From the NCBI GenBank assembly GCA_003132665.1, contig PKYN01000019.1, forward strand, positions 141,696-205,695: 64,000 nt of DNA. The letters are read 5' to 3'. Numbering within the stretch: the first letter of the stretch is position 1; every line of letters starts with the position of its first letter. This document shows, piece after piece, positions 24,426 to 33,671 of this stretch. Both the position numbers and the translations under genes were made by a program. The notes below the pieces were generated by a model. It was given only the letters and a program-made list of their open reading frames with translations, did no database searches and had not been told where the DNA came from. Source of the stretch: Actinomycetota bacterium (lineage in GTDB: Bacteria > Actinomycetota > Thermoleophilia > Gaiellales > Gaiellaceae).

Positions 24426-25804
24426 TGCGCAAGCTCGTTCTGATCGTCATCGACGGACTCACTCCGGCCATGCTCGAGCGCGGGATCGAGGTCGGCTTTG
24501 CTCCAACCCTTTCCCAGCTTGCCGCGGCGGGGCAACTCGGGCGGGCGGTCTCTGCCTTTCCCTCCCTCACTCCTGTTTGCCTGACCACGATCGCCACCGG
24601 CGCGCAGCCGGGGGTTCATCACATTCCACACCTGGTCTGGTTCGATCGCGAGCAGGGGCGGATTATCGAGTACGGCTCGTCGTTCGCGGCCGCTCGCCGC
24701 TCGGGCGCCCTGCGCTGGTGGCGGGACACCATCTACGCGATGAACGCCGAGCACCTGAGCAGCGAAGCGGTAACCATCTTCGAGGCGCTGGAGGATCAGG
24801 GCCTCAGGGCGGCCGGGATAAACGTGACCTGCTATCGCGGGCGAGCGCGCCACCTTCCGGTCGTGCCCGGGGTGGCGCCGCCAGTGCTCGGCCCGAGTCG
24901 CTTCTTTTTCTACGGCCTGTTCGAGTCCCGAGACGCCGGCACCTCGCCGACGGCCGTCTTCAAGCGGGCGAGTGGCTCGGTGGACGGATACGCCGAGGCC
25001 GCCGCACGCTGGCTCGTCACCCGAGACGACTTCGACTTTCTCTTCTACTACCTCTCCGACTTCGACTTCATCTCGCACGCCCTCGGGCCCGAGGGCGCGG
25101 ACGAGGGGCTTCGTCGTGCCGACCACTCGATCGCCACGATCGTCGAGGCCGCCGGGGGAATCGACTCCTTTCTCGACCGCTACGACGTGCTGCTCTGCTC
25201 GGATCACGGCCAGACGCAGGTGCGGGAGGGTGTGCAGCTCGAGCGCTGCTTCAGCGACCTGCCGCTCGCCGGAAGACGCGCTTCACGCCGCGATCAGCTC
25301 GTCGTCACCGCGTCGAACCGGGCGGCGATGGTCTATCGGCTCGAGGGCTGCCTGCTCGAGAACGCAGAGCTGGCGGCACGGCTGGAGCGTGATCCGGGCG
25401 TCGAGGTCGTCTGTTATCGCGACGGGGCCGACGCCGTCGCCCGCAGAGCCGGTGCCGAGCTTCGTTTCGCCCCGGCCGGCCAGGGCTGGCGGTCGAGCGG
25501 CGACGAGCGAGTCCTCGATCAGCCTCGCGCGCGCGAGCGCCTGTGGTCGGCGCTGGAGAACCCGAACGCCGGCGAGCTGCTCATCTCGGCCGCGCCCGGA
25601 ATCGAGTTCGCCGACATCGCCGGCCGTCATCACGCCGTCGGCGGCTCGCACGGCTCGCTCGAGCTGGGCGACTCGGAGGTACCGATGCTGGCTGTTGGAA
25701 TCGAGCGACTGCCCGCGAGCATCGCCGAGATCGCGCCTACCGTGCTCAGGCACTTCGGCATCGACCCGCCGAGCTACTCGACCGTCCCGTCGCTGGCCGC
25801 ATGA
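24425..25804 (+). CDS. Alkaline-phosphatase-superfamily phosphodiesterase (NPP-like)
   Basis: A 459-aa hydrolase of the type I phosphodiesterase/nucleotide pyrophosphatase family. Metal-ligand and nucleophile positions are recognisable: [10 protein letters not shown] (first Asp), [13 protein letters not shown] (nucleophile Thr/Ser), [13 protein letters not shown] (Asp and His), LCSDHGQT (Asp-His) and GGSHGSLE (last His). No signal peptide is seen at the ATG 24425 start, so it may act in the cytoplasm or need another export route. A longer upstream frame overlaps the previous gene and is rejected. Substrate is unknown; lipid or glycan-lipid phosphates would fit the later genes. Confidence 0.87.
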   Translation: MRKLVLIVIDGLTPAMLERGIEVGFAPTLSQLAAAGQLGRAVSAFPSLTPVCLTTIATGAQPGVHHIPHLVWFDREQGRIIEYGSSFAAARRSGALRWWRDTIYAMNAEHLSSEAVTIFEALEDQGLRAAGINVTCYRGRARHLPVVPGVAPPVLGPSRFFFYGLFESRDAGTSPTAVFKRASGSVDGYAEAAARWLVTRDDFDFLFYYLSDFDFISHALGPEGADEGLRRADHSIATIVEAAGGIDSFLDRYDVLLCSDHGQTQVREGVQLERCFSDLPLAGRRASRRDQLVVTASNRAAMVYRLEGCLLENAELAARLERDPGVEVVCYRDGADAVARRAGAELRFAPAGQGWRSSGDERVLDQPRARERLWSALENPNAGELLISAAPGIEFADIAGRHHAVGGSHGSLELGDSEVPMLAVGIERLPASIAEIAPTVLRHFGIDPPSYSTVPSLAA

Positions 25805-25838
25805 GTCGGGATACACCGAGAGGGCTTGGCGAGCGGTA

Positions 25839-26114
25839 ATGGAGAGCATCTGCCGAGTCAGGGTGATAGCAAGCGGTCGCGTGCAGGGGGTGGGGTTCCG
25901 CTACTGGGCCCGCTCCCGCGCCGCGTCTCTCGGAGTGAGCGGCTGGGTGCGAAACACGCTCGACGGAGACGTCGAAGCCGTCTTCGAGGGTCCGCGCGAA
26001 CACGTAGAGTTGCTCGTTCGCTGGTGTCGGGAGGGACCGTCGGCGGCGTATGTCGATCGGTTGAATGTGGAGTGGCAGGAGCCGGAAGGTGAGCATGGAT
26101 TCGCAATTCGCTAG
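25839..26114 (+). CDS. acyP: Acylphosphatase
   Basis: A 91-aa ferredoxin-like enzyme that hydrolyses acyl phosphates such as acetyl phosphate. The active-site signature [21 protein letters not shown] contains the catalytic Arg, and [18 protein letters not shown] supplies the catalytic Asn. The length is typical. ATG 25839 starts 34 bp after the phosphodiesterase stop. Its 3' end overlaps the next gene by 20 bp. Confidence 0.95.
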   Translation: MESICRVRVIASGRVQGVGFRYWARSRAASLGVSGWVRNTLDGDVEAVFEGPREHVELLVRWCREGPSAAYVDRLNVEWQEPEGEHGFAIR

Positions 26115-26583
26115 GGATGTCGACAAGCGCGACCGCGCTGCGCTCGACGAGCGCTCCAGCTCGGGCGGCGAGCTCCTACACCTCCCCGTTTGCGCAGACG
26201 GCGCCGAGCTTGGTCGCCCGACCGACCTGCTCGTCGATCTCGACCGGCTGCGCGTCGTCGGGATCAACGTTCGTTGCAGCCAGGGAGCCGAGCGATTCCT
26301 GCCGCTCGCGGCGGCCGAGCTTACGGGCGAGCGGATCAACGTCGCCTCGAGCCTCGCCTTGCTCGACGAGAGTGCGTATTACGGCGAGCACGGCGCCTCG
26401 TTGCGCTCGCTGCGGGGTGCGGCCGTCGATCTGGCCGGGCGCCCAGTGGGGACTCTCAGCGACATTGTCTTGCGCTCCGACGGCGAGGTGACTCGGGTCG
26501 TGGTGAGAGGGGAGAGCGGAAGACTGCGACGACTGGGCGCCAGGCACGTTCGCATCGAGCAGCTGAAGGCGGCCCGCCGATGA
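26095..26583 (+). CDS. Tandem PRC-barrel-like protein
   Basis: A 162-aa protein with two PRC-barrel-like units. The first runs from [21 protein letters not shown] (about residues 28-80), the second from [22 protein letters not shown] (about 100-150). This double arrangement suggests a pseudodimer. It has no membrane segment. ATG 26095 overlaps acylphosphatase by 20 bp, and its stop forms ATGA with gtrA. The single-PRC protein at 16.2 kb is a distant relative. Such domains often bind RNA, membranes or partner proteins, and which applies here is open. Confidence 0.78.
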   Translation: MDSQFARDVDKRDRAALDERSSSGGELLHLPVCADGAELGRPTDLLVDLDRLRVVGINVRCSQGAERFLPLAAAELTGERINVASSLALLDESAYYGEHGASLRSLRGAAVDLAGRPVGTLSDIVLRSDGEVTRVVVRGESGRLRRLGARHVRIEQLKAARR

Positions 26584-27032
26584 CGACTGGCTCCGACCGG
26601 CGAACGGGCGTGGGCGAACAAACCGGCTCGCGCGCTGGACGCGCGCTGCGGGCGCGACACAACTGGGTTCAGCTCGCGAAGTTCTGCACCGTCGGCGGCA
26701 GCGGCTACGTCGTCAACCTGGCCGTCTACACCTTCGCGCTCGACGTTCTGGGGTTCCACTATTTCTTCGCGGCGACGATCTCGTTCCTCATCGCGGTGGT
26801 CAACAACTATCTCTGGAACCGGGCCTGGACGTTCCGGGACCAGCGCGGTCACTTCGGTTACCAGGGATTTCGCTTCTTTGTCGTGTCCACGGCGGTGTAC
26901 GCTGCGAACATTCTTCTGTTGTCAATATTGATCGCGCTCGGGCTCGGAGAGATCGTCTCGCAGGCCTGTGCGATCGTGCTCGTCACGCCGATCAACTTCA
27001 TCGGAAACAAACTCTGGTCGTTCCGAACCTGA
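26580..27032 (+). CDS. GtrA-family membrane protein
   Basis: A 150-aa protein with four membrane helices after a charged 30-residue N-terminus. The GtrA signature is clear: LAKFCTVGGSGYVVNLAVY, then ISFLIAVVNNYLWNRAWTFRD, with a repeat-like ending INFIGNKLWSF. GtrA proteins are thought to flip lipid-linked sugars or help bactoprenol glucosylation. The start ATG 26580 overlaps the PRC-barrel stop. Two polytopic GT87-like proteins follow, which fits a lipid-linked glycan route. Confidence 0.93.
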   Translation: MTTGSDRRTGVGEQTGSRAGRALRARHNWVQLAKFCTVGGSGYVVNLAVYTFALDVLGFHYFFAATISFLIAVVNNYLWNRAWTFRDQRGHFGYQGFRFFVVSTAVYAANILLLSILIALGLGEIVSQACAIVLVTPINFIGNKLWSFRT

Positions 27033-27058
27033 TCGTCCGTTTTTCTCGCGCCCGGGTC

Positions 27059-28816
27059 TTGACGGGCACGCTCTTTGCTCTCGTTTTCCTGCTCGCGCTT
27101 GCGGCTGCGCCGGCCAAAGCGGCTCAGCCCGAGCCGACGGTTCCGGTCATCCCCTTCAGCCAGCAGGACAGCAAGCGCCTGAACGACACCTCCGCCCAGA
27201 CGATCTTCCTGAAGGATCCCCGAGTCGCCGGCTGGATCGCGCGCTACCCGAGCTCGCGATTGACCTACGAGTCGGTCTTCATAAAAGCAGGCCGCTACTG
27301 GCGCGAGCGTGTCTGGGACACGAAGGCCGGACAGATCGCAGAGGGTCGCGTCGACGACGCCAGCGGGAAGGTGACCGAGGCCTGGACCGGCCCCCAGGTG
27401 GCCTGGGGAATGGCGCGAGGATCGCCCGGCGCGTTCGGCGGCAAGCAGATCACCTCGCTGCCCGTATGGCTCGGTTTCTGCGCGCTCTTCCTGATCGGAT
27501 TGGGCGACCTGCGGCGGCCGTTTTCGCTGCGCAATCTCGATCTCGTCGCACTGCTGTCGTTCTCGGTCAGCCTCTGGCTCTTCAATCACGGGCATATCTT
27601 CTCGAGCGCTTCGCTTATTTACCCGCCGCTCTTCTATCTCTTCGGCCGCCTGCTCTATGTCGGTCTGCGCGGGAGGACAGTCAGGGCGAGCCGGCCCGTC
27701 TGGCCCATCTGGCTGCTGGCGGCTTTGACCGTCTTCGCGATCGGTTTTCGTATCGGGCTCAACATCCGCGACGGCAACGTCATCGACGTCGGCTACGCGG
27801 GAGTGATCGGCGCCGATCGCATCGTGTCGGGCGAGTCGCCCTACGGGCACTTCCCCGTGGAAACCCTGAAGGGCAAGACGCTGCCCGCGTGCGGACCGGC
27901 CGATTCCGCGGGGAATATCCACGATCGCATTCAGCCGAACGGGCGCTGCGAGTCAATCAATCCGGAAGGTGACACCTACGGCCCGGTCGCGTACCTCGTG
28001 TACATCCCGGGCCTGGAGCTCTTCGGCTGGTCGCACAAATGGGACAACCTGCCGGCCGTGCGCTTCACGACCATCCTCTTCGATCTGCTCAGTATCGGCG
28101 GTCTCGCTCTTGTCGGGCGCCGCTTCGGCGGCGCGCGGCTGGCGGTGACTCTGGCCTTTGCCTGGGCCGCCTACCCGTTCACCCAGTACGTCTCCAGCTC
28201 GAATACGAACGATGCGATCGCGCCGACCTTTCTCATCTGGGGCTTCTGGTTAGCCAGCTCGCCATGGGCGAAGGGGGCCGCTGTCGCCCTCTCGGGCTGG
28301 ACGAAGCTCAGCTCGCTGATCGTGGCGCCGCTCTGGGCGACCTACCCCGACGCGCTGCGACTGCGAAGTCTCGGCAAGCCCATCCGTTTCGTCGCCGCTT
28401 TCTTGCTCACCAGCGTTGCCGCGCTCTCGGTTCTGGCCCTGGATCCCAATCTAGGGAAGGCGATCTCGACCTTCTGGAACAAGACCTTCCATCGCCAGCT
28501 GAATCGCCAGTCGCCCTTCTCGATCTGGGACTGGCGCCAGTACCACGCCGACGGAATACCGAATCTACACGTCGTCCAGACTGCTCTGATCGTTGCCGTG
28601 CTGGCGCTGGCGATCGCGAGCGCCTTCTATCCGCGGCGGCGCTCGCCGCTGCAGCTTGCAGCCCTGAGCGGCGCGCTGCTGGTGGGGTTCGAGCTCGTTC
28701 TGACGTACTGGTTCTACACCTATATCGTGTGGTTCTTCCCGTTTGCCGCTATCGCGCTATTGGCCGGTGCCGGGGGCATCGTTCAGGCGAGGAGGGACAC
28801 TGAACAAGTTACGTGA
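27059..28816 (+). CDS. Polytopic membrane protein, GT87/DUF2029-like, with signal peptide
   Basis: A 585-aa membrane protein. A cleavable-looking signal ends around AAPAKAA, a soluble segment of about 100 residues follows, and then about ten membrane helices. The extracytoplasmic loop after helix 4 holds DVGYAGVIGADRIVSGESPYGHFP, with acidic residues like those of polyprenol-phosphate-sugar-dependent mannosyltransferases (GT87). SNTNDAIAPTFL is a further conserved spot. The apparent start is TTG 27059, since no ATG or GTG lies in a good place; a charged leader in the same frame begins near 27035 without a usual start codon. It would add a sugar or alditol outside the membrane. Confidence 0.75.
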   Translation: MTGTLFALVFLLALAAAPAKAAQPEPTVPVIPFSQQDSKRLNDTSAQTIFLKDPRVAGWIARYPSSRLTYESVFIKAGRYWRERVWDTKAGQIAEGRVDDASGKVTEAWTGPQVAWGMARGSPGAFGGKQITSLPVWLGFCALFLIGLGDLRRPFSLRNLDLVALLSFSVSLWLFNHGHIFSSASLIYPPLFYLFGRLLYVGLRGRTVRASRPVWPIWLLAALTVFAIGFRIGLNIRDGNVIDVGYAGVIGADRIVSGESPYGHFPVETLKGKTLPACGPADSAGNIHDRIQPNGRCESINPEGDTYGPVAYLVYIPGLELFGWSHKWDNLPAVRFTTILFDLLSIGGLALVGRRFGGARLAVTLAFAWAAYPFTQYVSSSNTNDAIAPTFLIWGFWLASSPWAKGAAVALSGWTKLSSLIVAPLWATYPDALRLRSLGKPIRFVAAFLLTSVAALSVLALDPNLGKAISTFWNKTFHRQLNRQSPFSIWDWRQYHADGIPNLHVVQTALIVAVLALAIASAFYPRRRSPLQLAALSGALLVGFELVLTYWFYTYIVWFFPFAAIALLAGAGGIVQARRDTEQVT

Positions 28817-30107
28817 GCTGATCCGCGCGAAGACCGATACGCGCTCGACGTTGCTCGTCGCCTGCCTCACGGGGATGCTCTTCCTTGGCTCCTGGGCCGC
28901 GATTCACCACGGCTTCTACAACGAGCACCAGATCATCGACACGCCTCTCTACCAGCGCTACGGCGACTGGATGATGCACGGCAGCGTTCCCTACCGCGAT
29001 TTCGCGATCGAATACCCGCCCGGCGCCCTGCCCGCATTCGTGCTTCCTGCCATCGGCAGCTCCGGCAACGCAGGCGCGGCGCCCGAGCCCTACGTCGTGA
29101 GGGCGTCGTACCGCCGTAACTTCGAGTTTCTGATGGCCGCCTGCGGGCTCGCTTCGATCGCGCTGCTGGCGATCGCGCTTCGCCGTCTCGGCACCTCCAA
29201 CGGTCGCTCCGCCGCCGCTCTCGGTCTGTTGGCTATCACTCCACTCTTGCTCGGACCCGTGGTCCTCTCGCGCTTCGACCTCTGGCCGGTGATGATCGCG
29301 ATGGCAGGCCTGGTGGCGATTCTCCTCGGGCTCGAGTGGATCGGCTTTTTCGCGCTCGGCCTGGCTACGGCGGTGAAGATCTTCCCCGTTGTGCTGCTTC
29401 CGATCGCCTGCGTCTGGGTCTGGAAGCGGATGGGCCGGCGCGAGCTTGCAGCCTGCGTGGGAATCTTCACCGCAGCTCTCGCGGCTTGTTACGTGCCCTT
29501 CGCGCTCGCCGCGCCCCACGGCGTCTGGCACTCGATCTCGGTTCAGCTCTCAAGGCCGCTGCAGATCGAGAGCCTGGGAGCGGCCTCGCTGGTGGGCTTG
29601 CATCATCTCTTCGGGCTCGGGGTGAACACGGTGAACGGCTCGGGCTCGCAAAACCTGGCCGGAAGCGGCACCGGGGCGATAGCGATTGCTCAGACAGCGC
29701 TTCAGGTCGCGGCGCTTGCCGCCACCTGGGTCTGGTTCGCCCGAGGAGAGGCGAGCGGCGAGCGGCTCACGCGGGCGAGCGCGGCCGCGATCGTGGCGTT
29801 CGTGGCTTTCGGCAAGGTGCTCTCCCCCCAGTTCATGATCTGGCTCGTTCCGTTCGTGCTGCTCGTTCGCGGTCGGCGCGGTATCGCCACCTCAGGCCTG
29901 CTCGCGGCCTCGCTCGTTCTCACGCAACTCTGGTTCCCTTACCGCTACTGGGACTATGCGATTGGCTTCGGCGCCTGGCCGAGCGCCTTCGTCTTGCTGC
30001 GTGACGTGGCCCTGGTGGCTCTGTTTGTCACGCTGCTGACCGGCATGCGAAGACGCAAGCCGGAGTTACCGGCGGGGCAGCCCGCCGTCAATCAATCGGG
30101 AGTCTGA
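28767..30107 (+). CDS. Polytopic membrane protein, GT87/DUF2029-like
   Basis: A 446-aa membrane protein with roughly eleven helices and the loop SVPYRDFAIEYPPGALPAFVLP, which resembles the acidic first loop of GT87 polyprenol-phosphate-mannose mannosyltransferases; VLSRFDLWPVM is a second GT87 marker. GTG 28767 overlaps the previous gene by 50 bp. A GGAGG at 28791-28795 lies just before a CTG codon at 28800, so translation might start there instead. It pairs with the previous gene, and the two may form sequential glycosyltransferases. Its 3' end overlaps a convergent gene by 20 bp. Confidence 0.8.
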   Translation: MPGASFRRGGTLNKLRELIRAKTDTRSTLLVACLTGMLFLGSWAAIHHGFYNEHQIIDTPLYQRYGDWMMHGSVPYRDFAIEYPPGALPAFVLPAIGSSGNAGAAPEPYVVRASYRRNFEFLMAACGLASIALLAIALRRLGTSNGRSAAALGLLAITPLLLGPVVLSRFDLWPVMIAMAGLVAILLGLEWIGFFALGLATAVKIFPVVLLPIACVWVWKRMGRRELAACVGIFTAALAACYVPFALAAPHGVWHSISVQLSRPLQIESLGAASLVGLHHLFGLGVNTVNGSGSQNLAGSGTGAIAIAQTALQVAALAATWVWFARGEASGERLTRASAAAIVAFVAFGKVLSPQFMIWLVPFVLLVRGRRGIATSGLLAASLVLTQLWFPYRYWDYAIGFGAWPSAFVLLRDVALVALFVTLLTGMRRRKPELPAGQPAVNQSGV

Positions 30108-30867
30108 CCGCTTCGCAGCTGAGCGCTCGCCCATTCGAGTCGCATTCGACGAGCGCGCCCTCTATTCGCACGCCGCCCTCCGCGGGCTCGAAGCGCACGT
30201 GCATGCCCGTTCGCATCCGCTCGATGGCGAGCTCGGCGCGAACGCCTATCACCGAATCGTGCGGTCCCGTCATGCCCGCGTCGGTGATGGCCGCGGTGCC
30301 GCCCGCGAGCACGCGCGCGTCGTTCGTCTGCACGTGCGTGTGAGAGCCGAACACGGCCGTCACGCGCCCGTCGAGCCAGCGAGCGAGCCCCACCTTCTCA
30401 CTGGTGGCTTCGGCGTGGAAGTCGACGAGCACGATCTGGGCCTGGCGCGAGGCGTCCTCGACGAGCTGATCCACGATCTCGAAGGGCCCGCGGGCCGCGT
30501 TCATGAACAGCGCTCCGAGCAGGCTGATCACCGCGACGTTCGTGCCGTCGGACGCCGGCAGCACGCTCAATCCCGCGCCGGGCGAAAAGCGAGAGAGGTT
30601 CGCCGGTCGCACCACGCGACTCGTGCTTGCCAGATAGGAGACGATCTCCTGCCGTCGCCAGGCGTGGTTTCCGAGCGTGATCGCATCGGCGCCGGCCGCG
30701 AGTATGCGCTCGGCGTGCCTGGGCGTGAGACCCGCCCCGCTGGTGGCGTTCTCGGCATTGACGACGCAGAAGTCGATCGCCAGCCGCTCGCGCAGGCTCG
30801 GCAGATCCTGCTCGAGCAGAAGCCTTCCGGGTGAGCCGAAAACGTCGGCCAGAAAGAGGATGCGCAA
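30088..30867 (-). CDS. YmdB-type metallophosphoesterase (TIGR00282 family)
   Basis: A 259-aa calcineurin-like phosphoesterase. It opens RILFLADVFGSPGR with the metal-binding Asp, then NAENATSGAGLT, LGNHAWRR (Asn-His), VLVDFHAEATSEK and FGSHTHVQTNDARV. This order and length match the YmdB family, which hydrolyses 2',3'-cyclic nucleotides in Bacillus. The family usually starts MRILFxGDVxG; here the start is TTG 30867 with a GAGGAG about 9 nt before it. ymdB usually sits next to rny (RNase Y), but rny is not here. Confidence 0.9.
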   Translation of the reverse strand: MRILFLADVFGSPGRLLLEQDLPSLRERLAIDFCVVNAENATSGAGLTPRHAERILAAGADAITLGNHAWRRQEIVSYLASTSRVVRPANLSRFSPGAGLSVLPASDGTNVAVISLLGALFMNAARGPFEIVDQLVEDASRQAQIVLVDFHAEATSEKVGLARWLDGRVTAVFGSHTHVQTNDARVLAGGTAAITDAGMTGPHDSVIGVRAELAIERMRTGMHVRFEPAEGGVRIEGALVECDSNGRALSCEAVRLPID

Positions 30868-30884
30868 CGCCTTGGCTCCTCGGC

Positions 30885-31679
30885 CTAGGGAAGGATCGAC
30901 ATCGCGGCGGAGTTGACTTCGATCGTCACGTGGTTGCCGGTGTCCTGGGTGTACCGGGCGAGCTTCTGCTGCTCGAGGCTGGAGAGGTCGATGATGCTTC
31001 CGACTCGTATGCCCTCCTGAAGCGGACTACCGATCGTGAGCGCCCGGTCAACGGAGATCCGAGTCATCGAGACGATCACGGCCGCATCGTCGTCGGGGCG
31101 GATATCGAGACGTACGCCGCAATGGCGCCCGCTGATCACGTAGGGCTCGATCTGCACCACCTTGCCGTCGACGGGCGCGTAGACATCGGTCCCGGGCGCT
31201 GCGCCGATATCGAGCGCTCCGTTGTGAGTTCCGGTTCCACCCGACAGCTCGTAGTAGTTGAGTCCGCCGCCGCCAGAGCCCGAGATACGGTGGAAGAAGC
31301 GAGCGAGCAATCCTTCGTTGACCTGTGAGCCCTCGGGCGAAAGAGCGAGGGCGTCGGGCACGGCGTGATAGCCGATCGCCGTCACCGCCACGCGGTCGAC
31401 CGGCAGCTTCAGCGAAAGCGCGCCGACGCGAGCGACGACTATCGGGGCCAGTGGCCCGTTCGTGAGGGATGGTTCGCCGGAGGTTGCGATGGAGCCCAGC
31501 GGCGAGGGCGGGCGACCGCCACCCCACGCGCTGAGCACGAGAATGAGCGCAACAATCGCCGCGGCAACTCCCAGAGCGGCCTGCCAGACGGAGCGCCGAG
31601 AATGGCTCGTATGACGGGCCGGCTCGTGCAGCCGCCTCGCGCGCCGACCCTGCCGGCGCGCGTGAGCACGGTAAGGCAT
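30885..31679 (-). CDS. Membrane-anchored degenerate M23 (LytM-like) protein
   Basis: A 264-aa protein: a very basic N-terminal 30 residues, one membrane helix (about 32-52), then an extracytoplasmic region ending in a LytM-like beta-sheet. The first motif reads HNGALD, so the Asp is one residue further from the His than in active M23 enzymes (HxxxD). The last motif reads NHVTIEV, with Thr where the second His of HxH should be. It is probably a non-catalytic LytM scaffold, like EnvC or NlpD. A GAAPGTDVYAPVDGKVV stretch confirms the fold. ATG 31679 is the start. The basic tail may bind DNA or anionic lipid. Confidence 0.75.
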   Translation of the reverse strand: MPYRAHARRQGRRARRLHEPARHTSHSRRSVWQAALGVAAAIVALILVLSAWGGGRPPSPLGSIATSGEPSLTNGPLAPIVVARVGALSLKLPVDRVAVTAIGYHAVPDALALSPEGSQVNEGLLARFFHRISGSGGGGLNYYELSGGTGTHNGALDIGAAPGTDVYAPVDGKVVQIEPYVISGRHCGVRLDIRPDDDAAVIVSMTRISVDRALTIGSPLQEGIRVGSIIDLSSLEQQKLARYTQDTGNHVTIEVNSAAMSILP

Positions 31680-31749
31680 GAGGCCACCGTACCTAAGAGG
31701 TGCCCCGCTATCAAACCAGGTACGGCGTCAAACGCCACGACGGGCACGA

Positions 31750-31755
31750 TACGAT
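31750..31755 (+). promoter_or_regulatory. Candidate -10 element for AI-2E-type permease
   Basis: TACGAT lies 7 nt before ATG 31763. Confidence 0.5.
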
Positions 31756-31762
31756 CCCGGCT

Positions 31763-33019
31763 ATGCCCGACGGGGCGACCAGAATCGCGATTCCTCGCTG
31801 GATCCAGCTCGTCGGCTTGCCGCTCCTGCTGCTACTCGCCTGGACGCTCGCAAACACGCTCGGACGAGCCGTTTTCCTCTTCGTCGTAGCCGGGCTGATT
31901 GCCCTGCTCCTGAACCCTGTTGTACGAGCGTTGGGGCGTATCTGGATACCGCGCGGAATTGCGATCGCGATCGTCTACCTCAGTTTCGCCGCCGCGGCGA
32001 CCTTCTGCGTGATCGCGCTGGCCACCGTCGGCACCGACCGCGTCCGGACGACCGCCGACCGCGTCAACAACTACTTCACGAAGGACAACGCCCAGCACCA
32101 AACGGGCGCCGAGCGCGACGTCTACCACCTCCAGATCTGGCTCAACACGCACCACCTCGAGCGGATCAAGATCCGCAAGCAGGGGCTCGAGTTCGTCCGC
32201 AGCATCAATATCAAGGGCGTCACCTCGAAGGCGATTCACCTGATCGAAGGCGCGGCGCTGAGCGCGATCGAGATCCTCTTCAGCATCGTCCTAGTGGTGG
32301 TCGTCTCGATCTACATGCTGCTCGACATGCACAGGCTAGGTGCGGCCGTGGACCGGCGATTCCCGCCGAAAAACGGCTCGCCGCCGCTTCTGACGCAGCT
32401 CGAGCAGGCGCTGGCGGGCTACGTGAAGGGGCAGCTTCTCCTCTCGCTGATCATCGGCTTCAGCTCGGGCTTGGGCCTATGGCTGTTCGGCGTGACCGGC
32501 CTCATCCCCGGCTTCGACCGCTACGCGCTGTACTTCGGGCTCTGGGTCGCCTTCACCGAGCTCATCCCCTACCTCGGCCCCTGGCTCGGTGCGCTCCCGC
32601 CGCTCTTCTACGCGCTCGTTCAGCACCCGATCGCGGCGCTTTGGGTTGCGCTTCTCTTCCTCGGCATCCAGCAGGTCGAGGGGCACGTCGTGGTGCCGAA
32701 GGTGATGGGATCGGCGCTGCGCCTGCATCCCTTGCTCGTCATCTTCGGACTGCTGGCCGGAGCGGAGATGTACGGAATCCTCGGCGTCTTCGTCGCTCTT
32801 CCGCTTCTTGCGGTGCTGCGCGCGCTCTGGGAGTTCTTTGCCGACCGAGTGGCATTCGAGACCTGGTCGCCGGCCGCCGCGGCGCCGGTCGGCGTCACCA
32901 CAGCGACGGTTCCACCCGCGCAGCCGAAGGCGAAGCGCGCGAGGCCAAAGCGAGCTAAGCCGCCGGCCGCCGCCGAGAAGAAGAACCAGGTAGGACCCGA
33001 TGAGCCTGGCAAGCGCTAG
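31763..33019 (+). CDS. AI-2E family (PerM/YdiK-like) membrane protein
   Basis: A 418-aa protein with about eight helices. Family signatures are FVVAGLIALLLNPVVRAL in the first helices, GYVKGQLLLSLIIG, FTELIPYLGPWLGALPP and the conserved VEGHVVVPKVMG near the end. The C-terminal 50 residues form a basic Lys/Arg/Pro tail. The family includes exporters of small molecules and the Na+/H+ antiporter group. The frame opens at 31700, but ATG 31763 with a TACGAT hexamer 7 nt before it is preferred. It overlaps the ABC ATPase gene by 20 bp. Confidence 0.9.
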   Translation: MPDGATRIAIPRWIQLVGLPLLLLLAWTLANTLGRAVFLFVVAGLIALLLNPVVRALGRIWIPRGIAIAIVYLSFAAAATFCVIALATVGTDRVRTTADRVNNYFTKDNAQHQTGAERDVYHLQIWLNTHHLERIKIRKQGLEFVRSINIKGVTSKAIHLIEGAALSAIEILFSIVLVVVVSIYMLLDMHRLGAAVDRRFPPKNGSPPLLTQLEQALAGYVKGQLLLSLIIGFSSGLGLWLFGVTGLIPGFDRYALYFGLWVAFTELIPYLGPWLGALPPLFYALVQHPIAALWVALLFLGIQQVEGHVVVPKVMGSALRLHPLLVIFGLLAGAEMYGILGVFVALPLLAVLRALWEFFADRVAFETWSPAAAAPVGVTTATVPPAQPKAKRARPKRAKPPAAAEKKNQVGPDEPGKR

Positions 33020-33671
33020 CGTGGCCGAGACTCTGCTCAGGGCGAGCGCGGTCTCGCGCCACTTTGGCCGCGTGATCGCGCTCGAGCCGATCGATCTCGA
33101 GCTCTGCTCGGGCGAAGCCGTGGCGCTCGTGGGCCCGAACGGCGCCGGCAAGTCGACGCTGATGTCGATCCTGGCCGGGGCGCTGAAGGCGAGCGAGGGC
33201 CAGATCGCCGTCAAAGGCTCGGCCAAGGTCGGCTGGCTGCCTCAGAGACCCGCCCATTACGGACGCCTGACCGCGCTGGAGAACCTCGTTCTCTTCGCCC
33301 GGCTCGAGCAGATGGACGAACCCGAGCAGGAGGCCGCGCGGATGGCCGAGCGTTTCTCTCTTCCGAGCGACCGCCTGAGCGCATACCTCTCGATCGGCAA
33401 CCGGCAGCGCCTGAGCCTGGCGATCGCGCTGCTCGGCAACCCGAACGTCCTCTTGCTCGACGAGCCGACGGCCTCGCTCGACCCGAAGCAGCGAGCGCTT
33501 CTCTGGCGCGAAGCTCAGCGCCATGTCGCCGGGGGCGGCGCGGTGCTCTTCTCCAGCCAGAACCCCGAGGAGGTCGAGCGTCATGCGACGCGCGTCGTCG
33601 CGCTCGACTCCGGCCGCCTCGTCTTCGGGGGAAGCCCCGAGGAGTACACCGTCTGGGAGCGTGAGCCATGA
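33000..33671 (+). CDS. ABC transporter ATP-binding protein
   Basis: A 223-aa ABC ATPase with Walker A GPNGAGKST, Q-loop PQR in VGWLPQRPAHYG, Walker B VLLLDEP and D-loop SLDPKQ. The signature motif reads LSIGNRQR instead of LSGGQ, a variant also seen in other short exporters. It pairs with the ABC-2 permease that starts 4 bp inside its end (33668). Both belong to the unit that begins with the AI-2E gene. The substrate is unknown. Confidence 0.92.
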   Translation: MSLASASVAETLLRASAVSRHFGRVIALEPIDLELCSGEAVALVGPNGAGKSTLMSILAGALKASEGQIAVKGSAKVGWLPQRPAHYGRLTALENLVLFARLEQMDEPEQEAARMAERFSLPSDRLSAYLSIGNRQRLSLAIALLGNPNVLLLDEPTASLDPKQRALLWREAQRHVAGGGAVLFSSQNPEEVERHATRVVALDSGRLVFGGSPEEYTVWEREP

